Source: Bacillota bacterium
GTDB taxonomy: Bacteria > Bacillota > UBA4882 > UBA8346
NCBI GenBank assembly: GCA_003501335.1
Contig: DNPQ01000416.1
Location: 1 to 13,545, forward strand
Length of the DNA stretch: 13,545 nt
Direction: 5' to 3'
Shown here: one piece after another, positions 1-7,934 of the stretch
How the letters are laid out: every line of letters begins with the position of its first letter
How positions within the stretch are numbered: position 1 is the stretch's first letter
Notes under the pieces: generated by a model
Told to the model about the DNA's origin: nothing
Seen by the model: only the letters and a program-made list of their open reading frames with translations
Database searches by the model: none
Made by a program: the position numbers and the translations under genes

Positions 1-30
1 TAAGCTAACACAAGCTACCATAACATAAAT

Positions 31-59
31 ATAGGACTGCCCATCAAGGACAATCCTAT
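31..59 (-). terminator. Hairpin downstream of the MFS gene, probable intrinsic terminator
   Basis: Bases 31-42 pair with 48-59 around a 5-base loop (43-47). Read as minus-strand RNA all 12 pairs form, two of them G-U wobbles (37/53 and 40/50). Read as plus-strand RNA those two positions become C-A mismatches, so the structure favours minus-strand transcription. The 3' flank on the minus strand is AUUUAUGUUAUGG, moderately U-rich but not a clean U run. It lies 87 bp past the MFS stop codon, the only visible gene transcribed toward it. It could instead belong to a gene outside the window. Confidence 0.5.
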
Positions 60-145
60 TTAAGTATCTGTAATTTAATAAAACAATAAAAAGCATTTGG
101 GACCGTGTCTTGCCCTCCGGGGTGCGGGAGAAGTTCACTAATATT

Positions 146-1336
146 TTACGATTTGGAACCTGAAATATGGACTACAGCCGCAATGATTTGAAAAATAATT
201 CCCATGGCACAAACGCCGCTCCAGCCAAAATTTCCCCAGCAAAAGGGCCCTAATAAGGAACCGATGGCTCCACCGCAAAAATAAAATACCATATAAACGG
301 CATTATTCCGGTTATGGGCTGAGACATCCAGTCCATAAATCCGGGCTTGATTGGAGATTTGTCCGGACTGGACTCCCAAATCCAACAGGATGACCCCACT
401 GATCAACCCCCACAAGTGGTAACCAAAAATCCAAAAACAAAGAAACGAGAGAGCCGAAAGAATAATGGCAATCGTCAATGTAAAACGGGGATTTTTACGA
501 TCCGTCACCCGTCCGACCAGCGAGGCTGCCAAAGCTCCCGCGACTCCAACCAGTCCGAATAATCCCGCTACCTCAGCCCCTAAATGGTAGACCGGGGATT
601 TCAATAAAAACGCCAGTGTCGTCCAAAAAACGCTAAAAGTCGCAAACATCATCGCGCCCACCAGAGACGCTTCCCGCAATACCGGCTGAGTCCGTAATAA
701 TCCTCCCAAAGATTTCAGCAACTCTTGATAGCCCATCACCGAATCAGGAACCGATTTCGGCAGCCATAAATAAAAGGCGACGGCGAGAAAAGCAATCATC
801 AGGGCGGCCAGGCGGTAAACAGCCCGCCATCCCCAAGCCGAACCGATAATACCGCTAAAAGTCCGCGATAACAAAATACCAATCAGCAAACCGCTCATTA
901 CATAACCAATGACTCTCCCTCTGGCAGCCGGCTTTGCCAAACGGGCCGCCAACGGCACAATCAGTTGGGGCACAATGGAAGTTAATCCAACCAGCAACGA
1001 ACCCATCATCAACCAGCTGATACTCGAAGCGAAAGAGAGTCCGATTAAGGCTACGATGGAACAACCTAACATGACCATAATTAACCGGCGGCGTTCCCTG
1101 ACGTCCCCCAGCGGGACCAAAAACAACAATCCCAGTGCATAACCAATTTGAATCAGCATGGCGGCAATGCCAAGCGTAGTGGGTGAAACCTGAAAAAACC
1201 GTGATAATTCTTCCATTAAGGGTTGGGAGTAATACAGGTTTGCTACGGTCACTCCACAGGCAATGGACATCAGTATTAATAAAAAGGTACTGATTCCGGA
1301 ATCCTTAGATTGAGCTGTACTGATGTTTTGATCCAT
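146..1336 (-). CDS. MFS transporter, drug:H+ antiporter-like (12 TM)
   Basis: A 396-residue major facilitator, the usual length for a 12-helix member. The N-terminus is short and cytoplasmic (about 17 residues), followed by alternating hydrophobic segments to the C-terminus. The family signature ANLYYSQPL sits near residue 32 at the end of helix 1. Motif A between helices 2 and 3 reads PLGDVRERRR (about residues 75-84), and a degenerate second copy, GRVTDRKNPR (about 275-284), lies at the equivalent loop of the second half. These mark the DHA1-type group of proton-coupled exporters. The substrate cannot be read from sequence. GGAGG lies 10 bases before the ATG. A mogA-like gene on the opposite strand separates it from the purine cluster, so it is probably its own transcription unit. 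A role in moving purines or their products is possible but unsupported. Confidence 0.85.
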   Translation of the reverse strand: MDQNISTAQSKDSGISTFLLILMSIACGVTVANLYYSQPLMEELSRFFQVSPTTLGIAAMLIQIGYALGLLFLVPLGDVRERRRLIMVMLGCSIVALIGLSFASSISWLMMGSLLVGLTSIVPQLIVPLAARLAKPAARGRVIGYVMSGLLIGILLSRTFSGIIGSAWGWRAVYRLAALMIAFLAVAFYLWLPKSVPDSVMGYQELLKSLGGLLRTQPVLREASLVGAMMFATFSVFWTTLAFLLKSPVYHLGAEVAGLFGLVGVAGALAASLVGRVTDRKNPRFTLTIAIILSALSFLCFWIFGYHLWGLISGVILLDLGVQSGQISNQARIYGLDVSAHNRNNAVYMVFYFCGGAIGSLLGPFCWGNFGWSGVCAMGIIFQIIAAVVHISGSKS

Positions 1337-1376
1337 TCAACATGTTCCTCCGAAACTTGCTCTCCTTAAAGTAAAC

Positions 1377-1405
1377 GTTAAACTGTTTTCTTTATTTCTC
1401 GTCAA
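1377..1405 (-). promoter_or_regulatory. Putative sigma-70/SigA promoter of the MFS gene
   Basis: On the minus strand TTGACG (1400-1405, 5 of 6 consensus bases) is followed after exactly 17 bases by TTTAAC (1377-1382, 4 of 6). The -10 box ends about 40 bases before the MFS start codon. The 6-bp inverted pair GTAAAC (1371-1376) and GTTTAC (1406-1411) brackets the promoter and could be an operator. The boxes are read by eye, so this is a candidate only. Confidence 0.4.
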
Positions 1406-1524
1406 GTTTACCTGCCATCCGTTTTACTTGGATGAAATCCACCGGTTGCAATCTTCCTCCCCTAATCCTTAAATAATCGTTCTCCCGTCCATATCTATCA
1501 AGCATGGGTCACCTCAATAAGTAA

Positions 1525-1570
1525 TTAACAATCGTTCGAACAGATATGGTAAAATATTCTCATATCGTTC
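1525..1570 (+). promoter_or_regulatory. Putative mogA promoter with overlapping inverted repeat
   Basis: TTAACA (1525-1530) and TAAAAT (1550-1555) are a weak -35/-10 pair with a long 19-bp spacer. GAACaGATATG (1538-1548) and CATATCGTTC (1561-1570) form a 10-bp inverted repeat with one extra base in the left arm, and the -10 box lies in its 12-base centre. ATCGTTC also occurs as a direct repeat at 1476, 1531 and 1564, and 1534-1541 is the perfect palindrome GTTCGAAC. The arrangement looks like a repressor site over a promoter. No regulator gene is present in the window. Confidence 0.35.
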
Positions 1571-1587
1571 TTGAAAGGAAATATACT

Positions 1588-2070
1588 ATGATCCAATTCA
1601 GCATTCTTACCGTTAGTGATAAAGGTTCCGCCGGACTTCGCGGAAGACACCAGCGGCAAGACTATTGAAGAAATTATGCTTTCTGCCGGTCATCAACTGG
1701 TTGAATATGCCATGCTACCGGATAAACGGGCCATCATATCCAGACAATTAATTGTCATGTGTCAAAAGGCCGGCTTAATTCTGACCACCGGAGGAACCGG
1801 GCTTTCGCCCAGGGACGTCACTCCCGAAGCAACGCTGGATGTTATTGAGGGACATGTTCCGGTATTCCCGAAGCCATGCGCGCCAAAAGTCTGGAGATAA
1901 CTTCGCTGGCTTCCTTTTCCCGGGCCGTCGCCGGCATCCGCGGCCAAACCCTAATCATCAACCTACCCGGCAGTCCCAAAGCCGTCCGGGAATGCCTGGA
2001 AGTCATTTTGCCGGTTTTAGGCCATGCTATTGCAATCTTGACCCGCGCAAGCGGCGAATGTGCTCGCTAA
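1588..2070 (+). pseudogene. mogA: MogA/MoaB-family molybdenum cofactor protein with two compensating frameshifts
   Basis: The family adenylylates molybdopterin before molybdate insertion. The ATG at 1588 follows AAAGGAAA and opens with ILTVSDKGSAG, then reads into a stop (TGA at 1666-1668). One surplus base near 1641-1643 moves the reading into the next frame, which carries EDTSGKTIEE and the hallmark TTGGTGLSPRD plus TPEA. One missing base near 1857-1862 returns it to the first frame for IPEAMRAKS and the conserved NLPGSPKAV, ending at TAA 2068-2070. Rejoined, the product is about 160 residues, a normal full-length MogA/MoaB with every family motif. The two errors cancel, so total length is still a multiple of three. 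Either the gene is recently dead or these are two sequencing errors; no other gene in the window shows such single-base shifts. It converges on ygfK with a 15-bp gap and no room for a separate terminator. MogA versus MoaB is not settled by the sequence. Confidence 0.85.
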
Positions 2071-2085
2071 AGATAACTCACCATC

Positions 2086-5000
2086 TTATTTTATTAAGTA
2101 GTCATGATCCTTATAAATTGTCCAAATGATGCTGGCTAATTCTGGGGAAACATTTCCGGCAAATTGGTCCAGTTTATCATAGCGAAGGTCTGAAATTTCA
2201 TCACCGATACGTACTTTAAAATGGTTGGTCTTCCTGTCTACCAAGACAAATCCAGCATTTTTCCCCATCTCAAAGTCGGCTTCATTTTGATATAAAGTCA
2301 ATTTATCCTGGTAAGGTGCACCTTCATAAGGACAAAAAACCGCACAATTTCCACATTCGTTACACATACCGTCAATATGAATGATTTGTTGATAACATTT
2401 GAGATTGGAACCTGTTACTCGGATTGCAACATTCGCCCGATTCGGGCAGACTTCAACACATAAATTGCATAATACATTGCATTCCATACAGCGTTCATGT
2501 TCGGTTCCAATTTTGCAGGATTGCTGCAATACACCCTTTTTATCCCATATCTCCGAGAATTGTTGCTCCCGGTTCGATGCAGTGGTTTTCCCTAAAAGCA
2601 AATCCTGTTGTTTCTCTCTTTGTAAAACCACTTTTGCGAACTTAGTGCCATCGGCAATCGCTTCAGCAATGGTCGCTGGACCCCTTAAGCCATCGCCGCC
2701 TGCAAAAACATTAAGTACGCTTGTCTCTCCTGTCTCCGGATTCACTTTGAGATGATCTTTGTCATCCAGAACAAGATGGTTTCGAATCAACAAATCGGTT
2801 TCTACCTGTTCGCCGACTGCTGCAATCAAAGTATCCACGGGTATATTCTCAAACTCACCAGACAGAGCCTGTGGACTTCGCCGGCCGGAAAGGTCAGGAG
2901 CACCCAATATCATCTTCCGGCATTTTAAAATTCCCTTTTGATAAGATAGGGGGGACAAAAGTTCTTTAAACTCAACGCCATCACCCAAGGCCAGATTAAA
3001 TTCCTCGGCATCGGCCGACATATATTTCCGGGTCCTTCGATAAATAAGATATACTCTCTCGACACCCGGCACTCTTATGGCAGCCCTGGCAGCATCCATC
3101 GCCGAATTGCCTGCGCCTATAACGGCCACGGCCTTACCAAGCCTCAAACTCCCGGGGGCTTTATTATAATCCTCCAAAAATTGCAAAACATTGATGACTT
3201 CTTGATCACTGGAGTCTAATTTAAGTAAACCCGGTTTCCAAGCGCCGATGGCAATAAAAATATACTTAAATCCCTCTTTTTTTAAAGCCTCCACCGAGAA
3301 CTCACCCGGTACGCCCAGCCTAAATTGACCACCCATCTTCCGGATCAAATCAAGATCATGTTGGATACCTTCTTTGGTAATCCGGAAATCCGGTGCGATA
3401 TGTTCGATGATTCCGCCGATTTTGTCTTTGCGGTCAAAAACAGTCACCGCGACTCCCTGACGGCCCAGAAAATAGGCAGCTGACAGACCCGCCGGTCCTG
3501 CGCCAATGATTGCAACCTTCATTGCGCTATTTATTTCCGGTTTTTTTATTTTCTGGATATACTCTTCAAATCCTTTTTGAGCAGCTACCAATTTGGTAGC
3601 CCGGATATCGACCGCTTGTTCATAGTCAAGCCGGGTACACTTGGTCATACAACGGTGATTACATAGGGTCCCGGTAATGAAAGGCAGCGGATTCTTTTCC
3701 ACAATCAATTTCAAAGCCTCTTGGTATTGTCCTTCGCCCACTAGGCGAATATACTCCGGTATATCCTGGCCAATCGGGCATCCCTCTTTACAAGGCGCTA
3801 TATAGCAATCGGTTAAAGGAAGCCGACGGTGTAATTTCCGGGTGGCAACTTGCCCGTCATTGCCTTCATTCACCTTTCGATAATGAGCGGCCGCAACGGC
3901 CTTCTCGGAAAGTTTCTGCAAAAGTTCAATATCAATCTTTTCTTCATGTAAATTAGAAGGGATCCGGTCAAGAACCTCTGTCAATTGGCGGATTCTTAAA
4001 TACCCGCCCGGCTTCAACAGAGTGGTGGCAAAGGTAATCGGCCAAATTCCGGTTCGATAGATATCTTCAACGTTATAGAAATCAGCCCCTCCGGAATAGG
4101 AAATCTTTAAATTGCCATTAAATTCTTTAGCAAGTTGATATGCCAAATTGATCGTCAGAGGATATAAAGCCCGGCCCGACATGTACATCTCTTCGCCCGG
4201 CAACTCATGACGACTGATTTTGACAGGAAATGTATTTGAAAGCTTAACGCCGAATGTCAAATGGCATTCTTTCGCCAAAATCCTGAGCCTCTTAAGCATG
4301 GGTATGGCATCCCGAAATTGGAGATCATTTTGAAAATGATGATCATCGAAATCCAGGTAATCATAGCCCATTTGATCCATAGTATCGCGGACAAACTGAT
4401 ACCCCAGCAATGTCGGATTACATTTTACGTAAGTATGGAGACCCTTCTCCACCAACAAGTATTTGGCAATCCGTTCGATCTCCTCCGGCGGACATCCGTG
4501 TAAAGTCGAAAGAGTGATCGAATTACAAATCTTCGGTGATATCCTATCTACATCTTCCTGAGCGAAATGCTGAAATAAGTCCGAATGTTGCAGGAGATAT
4601 TCCCGGCATTCATGCCAAATCACCGTTCCGGACGCATCTTTTAGACCATTGATAAAAGCGTCGATTTTCGGTGACCCAATCCCGGCCAAATCATAACCGA
4701 CACTCATATTAAAAATAAAACCCTCTGTTGAGCCCAGACCCAATTCTTTGGCCAAAATATGCAGGGCAAACCATGCTTTAATATACTCCCCCATGGCATC
4801 CGGCACTGTGAGTTCAGTCGACCATTCCACATTGTAACCCTCATCACTCGCTAAAATGCAAGGCTTGGCCACGGGTAAATCCTCGCCATCCAAAATTTGA
4901 ACTGTTTTTAACTCAAAAAAACGTCCTCCAGCGAGATAAGCGGCAATTATATTTTGCGCCAGCTGCGTGTGGGGCCCAGCCGCCGGACCCAAAGGATTCT

Positions 5001-5154
5001 CCAATGATGTTTCAAAAAGCGGCAACCCGTTTGGCTTACTTTTTTGAAAAAACTTATTTTGGGTAACCCCGAAAATCGACTTACTCCTGGAATATTCTGA
5101 CAAAATCCAAGCCATTAATTTATCAAATGGAATTGGACTCATACGGTCACTCAT
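2086..5154 (-). CDS. ygfK: YgfK-type iron-sulfur flavoprotein oxidoreductase (putative 'selenate reductase subunit')
   Basis: 1022 residues, close to the roughly 1030 of E. coli YgfK. Domains in order: a dihydroorotate-dehydrogenase-like barrel (about 1-430; GPAAGPHTQLAQN near 57-69, TLSTLHGCPPEEIE near 214-227, LPGEEMYMSGRAL near 318-330). Next is a GltD/DPD-type Fe-S region with cysteines 450, 455, 459 and 498, 502, 506. An FAD Rossmann fold follows (IGAGPAGLSAA, 550-560), a NAD(P) Rossmann fold (VIGAGNSAMDAA, 678-689) and the second FAD motif AGGDGLRGPATIAEAIADG (818-836). A C-terminal ferredoxin-like part has cysteines 889, 892, 896, 899, 903 and 931, 934, 937, 941. The layout resembles dihydropyrimidine dehydrogenase, so electron transfer between NAD(P)H and a ring substrate or the molybdenum enzyme is plausible (inference). 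The start has GGAGG (5162-5166) seven bases upstream. It appears complete, with no in-frame TGA that would suggest selenocysteine. In E. coli the gene lies next to ssnA as here; the 'selenate reductase' name is historical and current work ties the cluster to anaerobic purine breakdown. Confidence 0.95.
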   Translation of the reverse strand: MSDRMSPIPFDKLMAWILSEYSRSKSIFGVTQNKFFQKSKPNGLPLFETSLENPLGPAAGPHTQLAQNIIAAYLAGGRFFELKTVQILDGEDLPVAKPCILASDEGYNVEWSTELTVPDAMGEYIKAWFALHILAKELGLGSTEGFIFNMSVGYDLAGIGSPKIDAFINGLKDASGTVIWHECREYLLQHSDLFQHFAQEDVDRISPKICNSITLSTLHGCPPEEIERIAKYLLVEKGLHTYVKCNPTLLGYQFVRDTMDQMGYDYLDFDDHHFQNDLQFRDAIPMLKRLRILAKECHLTFGVKLSNTFPVKISRHELPGEEMYMSGRALYPLTINLAYQLAKEFNGNLKISYSGGADFYNVEDIYRTGIWPITFATTLLKPGGYLRIRQLTEVLDRIPSNLHEEKIDIELLQKLSEKAVAAAHYRKVNEGNDGQVATRKLHRRLPLTDCYIAPCKEGCPIGQDIPEYIRLVGEGQYQEALKLIVEKNPLPFITGTLCNHRCMTKCTRLDYEQAVDIRATKLVAAQKGFEEYIQKIKKPEINSAMKVAIIGAGPAGLSAAYFLGRQGVAVTVFDRKDKIGGIIEHIAPDFRITKEGIQHDLDLIRKMGGQFRLGVPGEFSVEALKKEGFKYIFIAIGAWKPGLLKLDSSDQEVINVLQFLEDYNKAPGSLRLGKAVAVIGAGNSAMDAARAAIRVPGVERVYLIYRRTRKYMSADAEEFNLALGDGVEFKELLSPLSYQKGILKCRKMILGAPDLSGRRSPQALSGEFENIPVDTLIAAVGEQVETDLLIRNHLVLDDKDHLKVNPETGETSVLNVFAGGDGLRGPATIAEAIADGTKFAKVVLQREKQQDLLLGKTTASNREQQFSEIWDKKGVLQQSCKIGTEHERCMECNVLCNLCVEVCPNRANVAIRVTGSNLKCYQQIIHIDGMCNECGNCAVFCPYEGAPYQDKLTLYQNEADFEMGKNAGFVLVDRKTNHFKVRIGDEISDLRYDKLDQFAGNVSPELASIIWTIYKDHDYLIK

Positions 5155-5194
5155 AGGTTGGCCTCCGAGGGAAGATTTTTATAAAAGAGAAAGT

Positions 5195-5256
5195 CTGGGA
5201 GTTCGCATCCGGAATGAAAAAACTTCTCGTTACCACTGACGGTGAAAACTTCCCAG
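5195..5256 (-). promoter_or_regulatory. Inverted repeat in the ssnA-ygfK gap (leader, attenuator or weak terminator)
   Basis: The 117-bp gap (5155-5271) is the only sizeable one in the cluster without gene remains. CTGGGAGTT (5195-5203) pairs with AAC-t-TCCCAG (5247-5256): nine base pairs with one bulged base around a 43-base loop. On the minus strand the second arm is followed closely by the pyrimidine-rich ACTTTCTCTTTT, then the ygfK ribosome site. This could tune ygfK expression relative to upstream genes. It matches no riboswitch I recognise, and the long loop weakens the terminator reading. Confidence 0.3.
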
Positions 5257-5271
5257 TTTCTGTCCACAGTT

Positions 5272-6603
5272 TCATTCAATCCGTTGCCACACCTTATCCG
5301 CCAGTTCCCGGCTTTTCACGCAAATCTCCTGCTCATCCAAGGTCGTCAGCTTGCGGTTTTCCATTACAACCCGGCCATTAATAATTGTTGTTTCAACCGA
5401 CCTGCCGCTGATTCCAAATAAGATATGGCTGTTGACATTCTCCGGTTCCAACCGGGTCGGCGGATCATAATCGACCACAATTACATCGGCATAGGCTCCA
5501 GGCACCAATTGCCCCAACGGTTTTTCAAAATAATGGGCGGCAATTTTTCTGTTATTCTCAAACAGCATTTGCGGTATCTCCCCCCAGGCGACACTAGGAT
5601 GCTGATGGGCATGCTTATGCAAACAATTGGCTGCTTTAAACGACTCAAACATATCGCTGGTATAGCCATCCGTTCCAAGACCAATGGTTACCCCTTGATG
5701 AGCCATCTCTAAAACCGGGGAAACACCCACCGCATTCCCCATATTCGACTCGGGATTATGGACCACATTGGTTTTACTGTCTTTAAGTATCCCAATCTCT
5801 TTTTTGGAGATATGAACGCAATGAACGGCAATACTCTTCTCTCCCAAGATCTGACGCTCATAGAGCCGTTCCACTACACCCATCCCATACTTTTTTTCAG
5901 CATCAAGGCGATCTTGGATACCTTCTGCAGCATGGACATGAAATCCAACACCAGTGCCACTATTCTTGGCAACACACTTCTCCAGCGTCTGATCGGATAA
6001 TGTTAATGAAGCATGCAAACCGAACATTCCTTTTAACAAAGGATTGCTTTCTTGATTGCAAAAATTAATAAAATCAATATTTTCTTGAATTCCATTATCG
6101 GCCGTTGCCTTTCCGTCCCGGTCCGATACTTCATAACATAAACAGGAACGGACTCCGGCCTTTAATGTAGCTTCAGCGATTTTGAACAAACTGCCGTGAA
6201 CCACATTGGGACTGGCATGGTGATCGAAAATAGTTGTCGTTCCGGTTTTAATGCAATCAACAATCGGAATTAACGCGCTGTAATAGACATCCTCCAAAGT
6301 CAGGGTTTTATCCAGTTTCCACCAAAGCCGCTCCAGGATTTCTAAAAAATTAGTCGGCGGATCGCTTTTCGAAGCCATACCCCGGGCGAATGTACTATAG
6401 AAGTGCATATGAGTATTAATCAACCCGGGCATAATCATCTTTTGGGCCGCATCTATCAAGCGGGCCTGCGGATATTTAGTCTTCAGGTCATCCGTAGTAC
6501 CGGTTTCCACAATCAGATTATCCTGAATCGCCAAGCAACCGTCTTCAATAATGGAGTTGGCATCGTCGCGGGTAATTAATCTTCCGTTTCCAACAAGTAT
6601 CAT
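5272..6603 (-). CDS. ssnA: SsnA-type putative aminohydrolase (amidohydrolase superfamily)
   Basis: 443 residues, matching E. coli SsnA (about 442). The fold is a metal-dependent amidohydrolase of the cytosine-deaminase/TRZ-ATZ group: a small beta-sandwich part at both ends around a TIM barrel. Expected metal ligands are visible: H65 and H67 in NTHMHFYSTFARG, H222 or H224 in GFHVHAAE, H261 in VHCVHIS, and D312 in GTDGYTSD. Such enzymes hydrolyse C-N bonds in rings or deaminate heterocycles, which fits a step on a purine-derived intermediate; the exact substrate is not shown by sequence. The start is 15 bp after the ygfM stop, and the AAGGAG overlapping that stop lies 11 bases before this ATG. 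The spacing is a little long but no better in-frame start exists. Its place between ygfM and ygfK is the E. coli order. Confidence 0.95.
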   Translation of the reverse strand: MILVGNGRLITRDDANSIIEDGCLAIQDNLIVETGTTDDLKTKYPQARLIDAAQKMIMPGLINTHMHFYSTFARGMASKSDPPTNFLEILERLWWKLDKTLTLEDVYYSALIPIVDCIKTGTTTIFDHHASPNVVHGSLFKIAEATLKAGVRSCLCYEVSDRDGKATADNGIQENIDFINFCNQESNPLLKGMFGLHASLTLSDQTLEKCVAKNSGTGVGFHVHAAEGIQDRLDAEKKYGMGVVERLYERQILGEKSIAVHCVHISKKEIGILKDSKTNVVHNPESNMGNAVGVSPVLEMAHQGVTIGLGTDGYTSDMFESFKAANCLHKHAHQHPSVAWGEIPQMLFENNRKIAAHYFEKPLGQLVPGAYADVIVVDYDPPTRLEPENVNSHILFGISGRSVETTIINGRVVMENRKLTTLDEQEICVKSRELADKVWQRIE

Positions 6604-6618
6604 TTAATTCATTACTCC

Positions 6619-7464
6619 TTATTTCAACTGTGTTATAAAATGTTCCATCAGCCGGAAAGAGACTTCTTTCCGATAAGCGGCCGACGAACGCTGATCATCG
6701 ATGGGACGAATATATTCTTCATACATTTGTTTTAGTTCCGGCAGTAATTTCGGTAAATCGCTGATGGGTTTTCCTTTCAAGAACGCCTCAGCCTCCACAC
6801 TGCTGACCACTCGCGGAGCCACTGCGCCGATGGCTATCTTGATTTCAGTAATAATTTCATCCGAAGTCTGCGCCAATCCGGCGAAAGATACCTTGGAAAG
6901 AGCATCCGCTTTCCGAGTACCGACCTTCTTATAAAAATAAAAATTATTTTTAACTACTGGAATATGAATGGCCGTCAGGAGCTCATCGGTTTTCAAATCG
7001 TTATGGCCTGGTCCTTTGATAAATTCAACGACCGGCACTTCACGCCGACTGGCGGTATTTTGCAATACCAACGTGGCACTTAAAACAGTAAGGGGAGGCA
7101 GGGTATCGGCGGCTGGAGAAGAATTGCAGATATTGCCTCCTAAAGTAGCCAGGTTGCGGATCGCGGGAGAGGCCATCACCCTTATGGCCTGTTTCAATAT
7201 TTCGGGCACCTCCGGATGTTCAAGAAGTTCCGTTAATGAAACCCCAGCCCCAATGGCTAAAATATTATCTTCTGCAGCGACTGCTATTTTTTTAAGTTCG
7301 GGCAATTTCCCGATAAAAAGGACCGGATATTCAAAATGAGGACTAGTACCTGACCAGCTTCTGCGACGGACCATCAAATCCGTACCGCCGGCAAAAGGAA
7401 TCATCCGCTCCTTGCTTCGAAATTCCAATGCTTCATCTAAAGTTTTTGGAGTGATTGTTACCAC
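6619..7464 (-). CDS. ygfM: FAD-binding (medium) subunit of xanthine-dehydrogenase-family molybdenum hydroxylase
   Basis: 281 residues from a GTG start. The flavoprotein passes electrons from the 2Fe-2S subunit toward its acceptor. PFAGGTDLMV (about residues 23-32) is the FAD diphosphate loop, and IRNLATLGGNICNSSPAADT (about 102-121) is the second strongly conserved FAD motif of the CO/xanthine dehydrogenase flavoprotein family. The C-terminal domain ends in SAAYRKEVSFRLMEHF, also typical. The frame stays open up to 7533, but a start there would overlap the preceding gene by 76 bp with a non-homologous tail. The GTG at 7464 has AGGGGGG seven bases upstream and overlaps the preceding stop by a few bases, the usual coupling in these operons. 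It looks intact. The closest named relative by context is YgfM. Confidence 0.92.
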   Translation of the reverse strand: MVTITPKTLDEALEFRSKERMIPFAGGTDLMVRRRSWSGTSPHFEYPVLFIGKLPELKKIAVAAEDNILAIGAGVSLTELLEHPEVPEILKQAIRVMASPAIRNLATLGGNICNSSPAADTLPPLTVLSATLVLQNTASRREVPVVEFIKGPGHNDLKTDELLTAIHIPVVKNNFYFYKKVGTRKADALSKVSFAGLAQTSDEIITEIKIAIGAVAPRVVSSVEAEAFLKGKPISDLPKLLPELKQMYEEYIRPIDDQRSSAAYRKEVSFRLMEHFITQLK

Positions 7465-7934
7465 AACCCAGCCCCCCTTTCGGCTGCCAATTGAATTGCT
7501 TCTACGATCATCCCGTAACCGGTACACCGGCAAAGATTACCGGATATACCTTCCCGGATTTCCATTTCGCTTGGTTTGGAGTTTTTCCTGAGTAAGGCCT
7601 CTGCGGCCATAATCATTCCGGGAATACAAAAACCGCATTGTACGGCTCCGGCATCCGCAAACGCTTGATCAAGGACCTTAAAACGCTCACTGTCCCGGTA
7701 TCCTTCAATGGTGGTAATTTCTTGACCTTCAATCGTTCCCACTGCAATCAGGCAGGAATTGACTAACCGGCCATTTAACAGGACCGAACAAGCGCCGCAT
7801 TCACCTTCTCCGCAACCTTCTTTGGGCCCGGTCAGTTCAAAGTCTTCCCGTAACACATCCAACAAGCGGCGCAGCGGATCCGTTTCCAAAGAAACTTTTT
7901 GATGATTTAAGGTAAATTCAATCCGCTTTCCCAT
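7458..7934 (-). CDS. 2Fe-2S (small) subunit of molybdenum hydroxylase
   Basis: 158 residues, the normal size for a stand-alone CoxS/XdhC-type iron-sulfur subunit. The N-terminal plant-ferredoxin-like cluster uses C41, C46, C49 and C61 (EGCGEGECGACS and the later NSC). The C-terminal helical domain holds the second cluster with C100, C103, C135 and C137 (QCGFCIPGM and NLCRCTGY). All eight ligands are present, so both clusters should form. It relays electrons from molybdopterin to FAD. The ATG at 7934 is chosen because GGAGG (7944-7948) lies nine bases upstream. A TTG three codons earlier sits almost on top of that site and is unlikely. The gene overlaps the end of the large subunit by 17 bp and the FAD subunit by 7 bp, implying translational coupling. 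In E. coli XdhD this domain is fused to the large subunit and lacks many of the cysteines. Confidence 0.95.
   Translation of the reverse strand: MGKRIEFTLNHQKVSLETDPLRRLLDVLREDFELTGPKEGCGEGECGACSVLLNGRLVNSCLIAVGTIEGQEITTIEGYRDSERFKVLDQAFADAGAVQCGFCIPGMIMAAEALLRKNSKPSEMEIREGISGNLCRCTGYGMIVEAIQLAAERGAGLW
7472..7478 (-). promoter_or_regulatory. Ribosome binding site deciding the GTG start of the FAD subunit
   Basis: AGGGGGG on the minus strand, inside the last codons of the 2Fe-2S gene, lies seven bases before GTG 7464. It favours this internal GTG over the longer open frame. Confidence 0.5.

Noticed and set aside
2086..5154. YgfK as a true selenate reductase or selenoprotein
   Set aside because: No in-frame TGA and no molybdopterin domain; the name comes from older clustering with selenium genes. 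The domains are dihydropyrimidine-dehydrogenase-like.
5155..5271. A purine or molybdenum-cofactor riboswitch before ygfK
   Set aside because: The conserved core bases of the purine riboswitch were not found and the segment is short for the Moco motif; only the simple inverted repeat is supported.
6604..6618. A two-codon minigene (ATG AAT TAA) between ygfM and ssnA as a regulatory leader
   Set aside because: The ribosome site is only two bases from that ATG, too close for initiation, and three-codon stretches like this arise often by chance.
7465..7533. The longer start of the FAD subunit (MPVYRLRDD at 7533)
   Set aside because: It overlaps the Fe-S gene by 76 bp, the added residues are arginine-rich and unlike the family, and a well-spaced AGGGGGG precedes GTG 7464.
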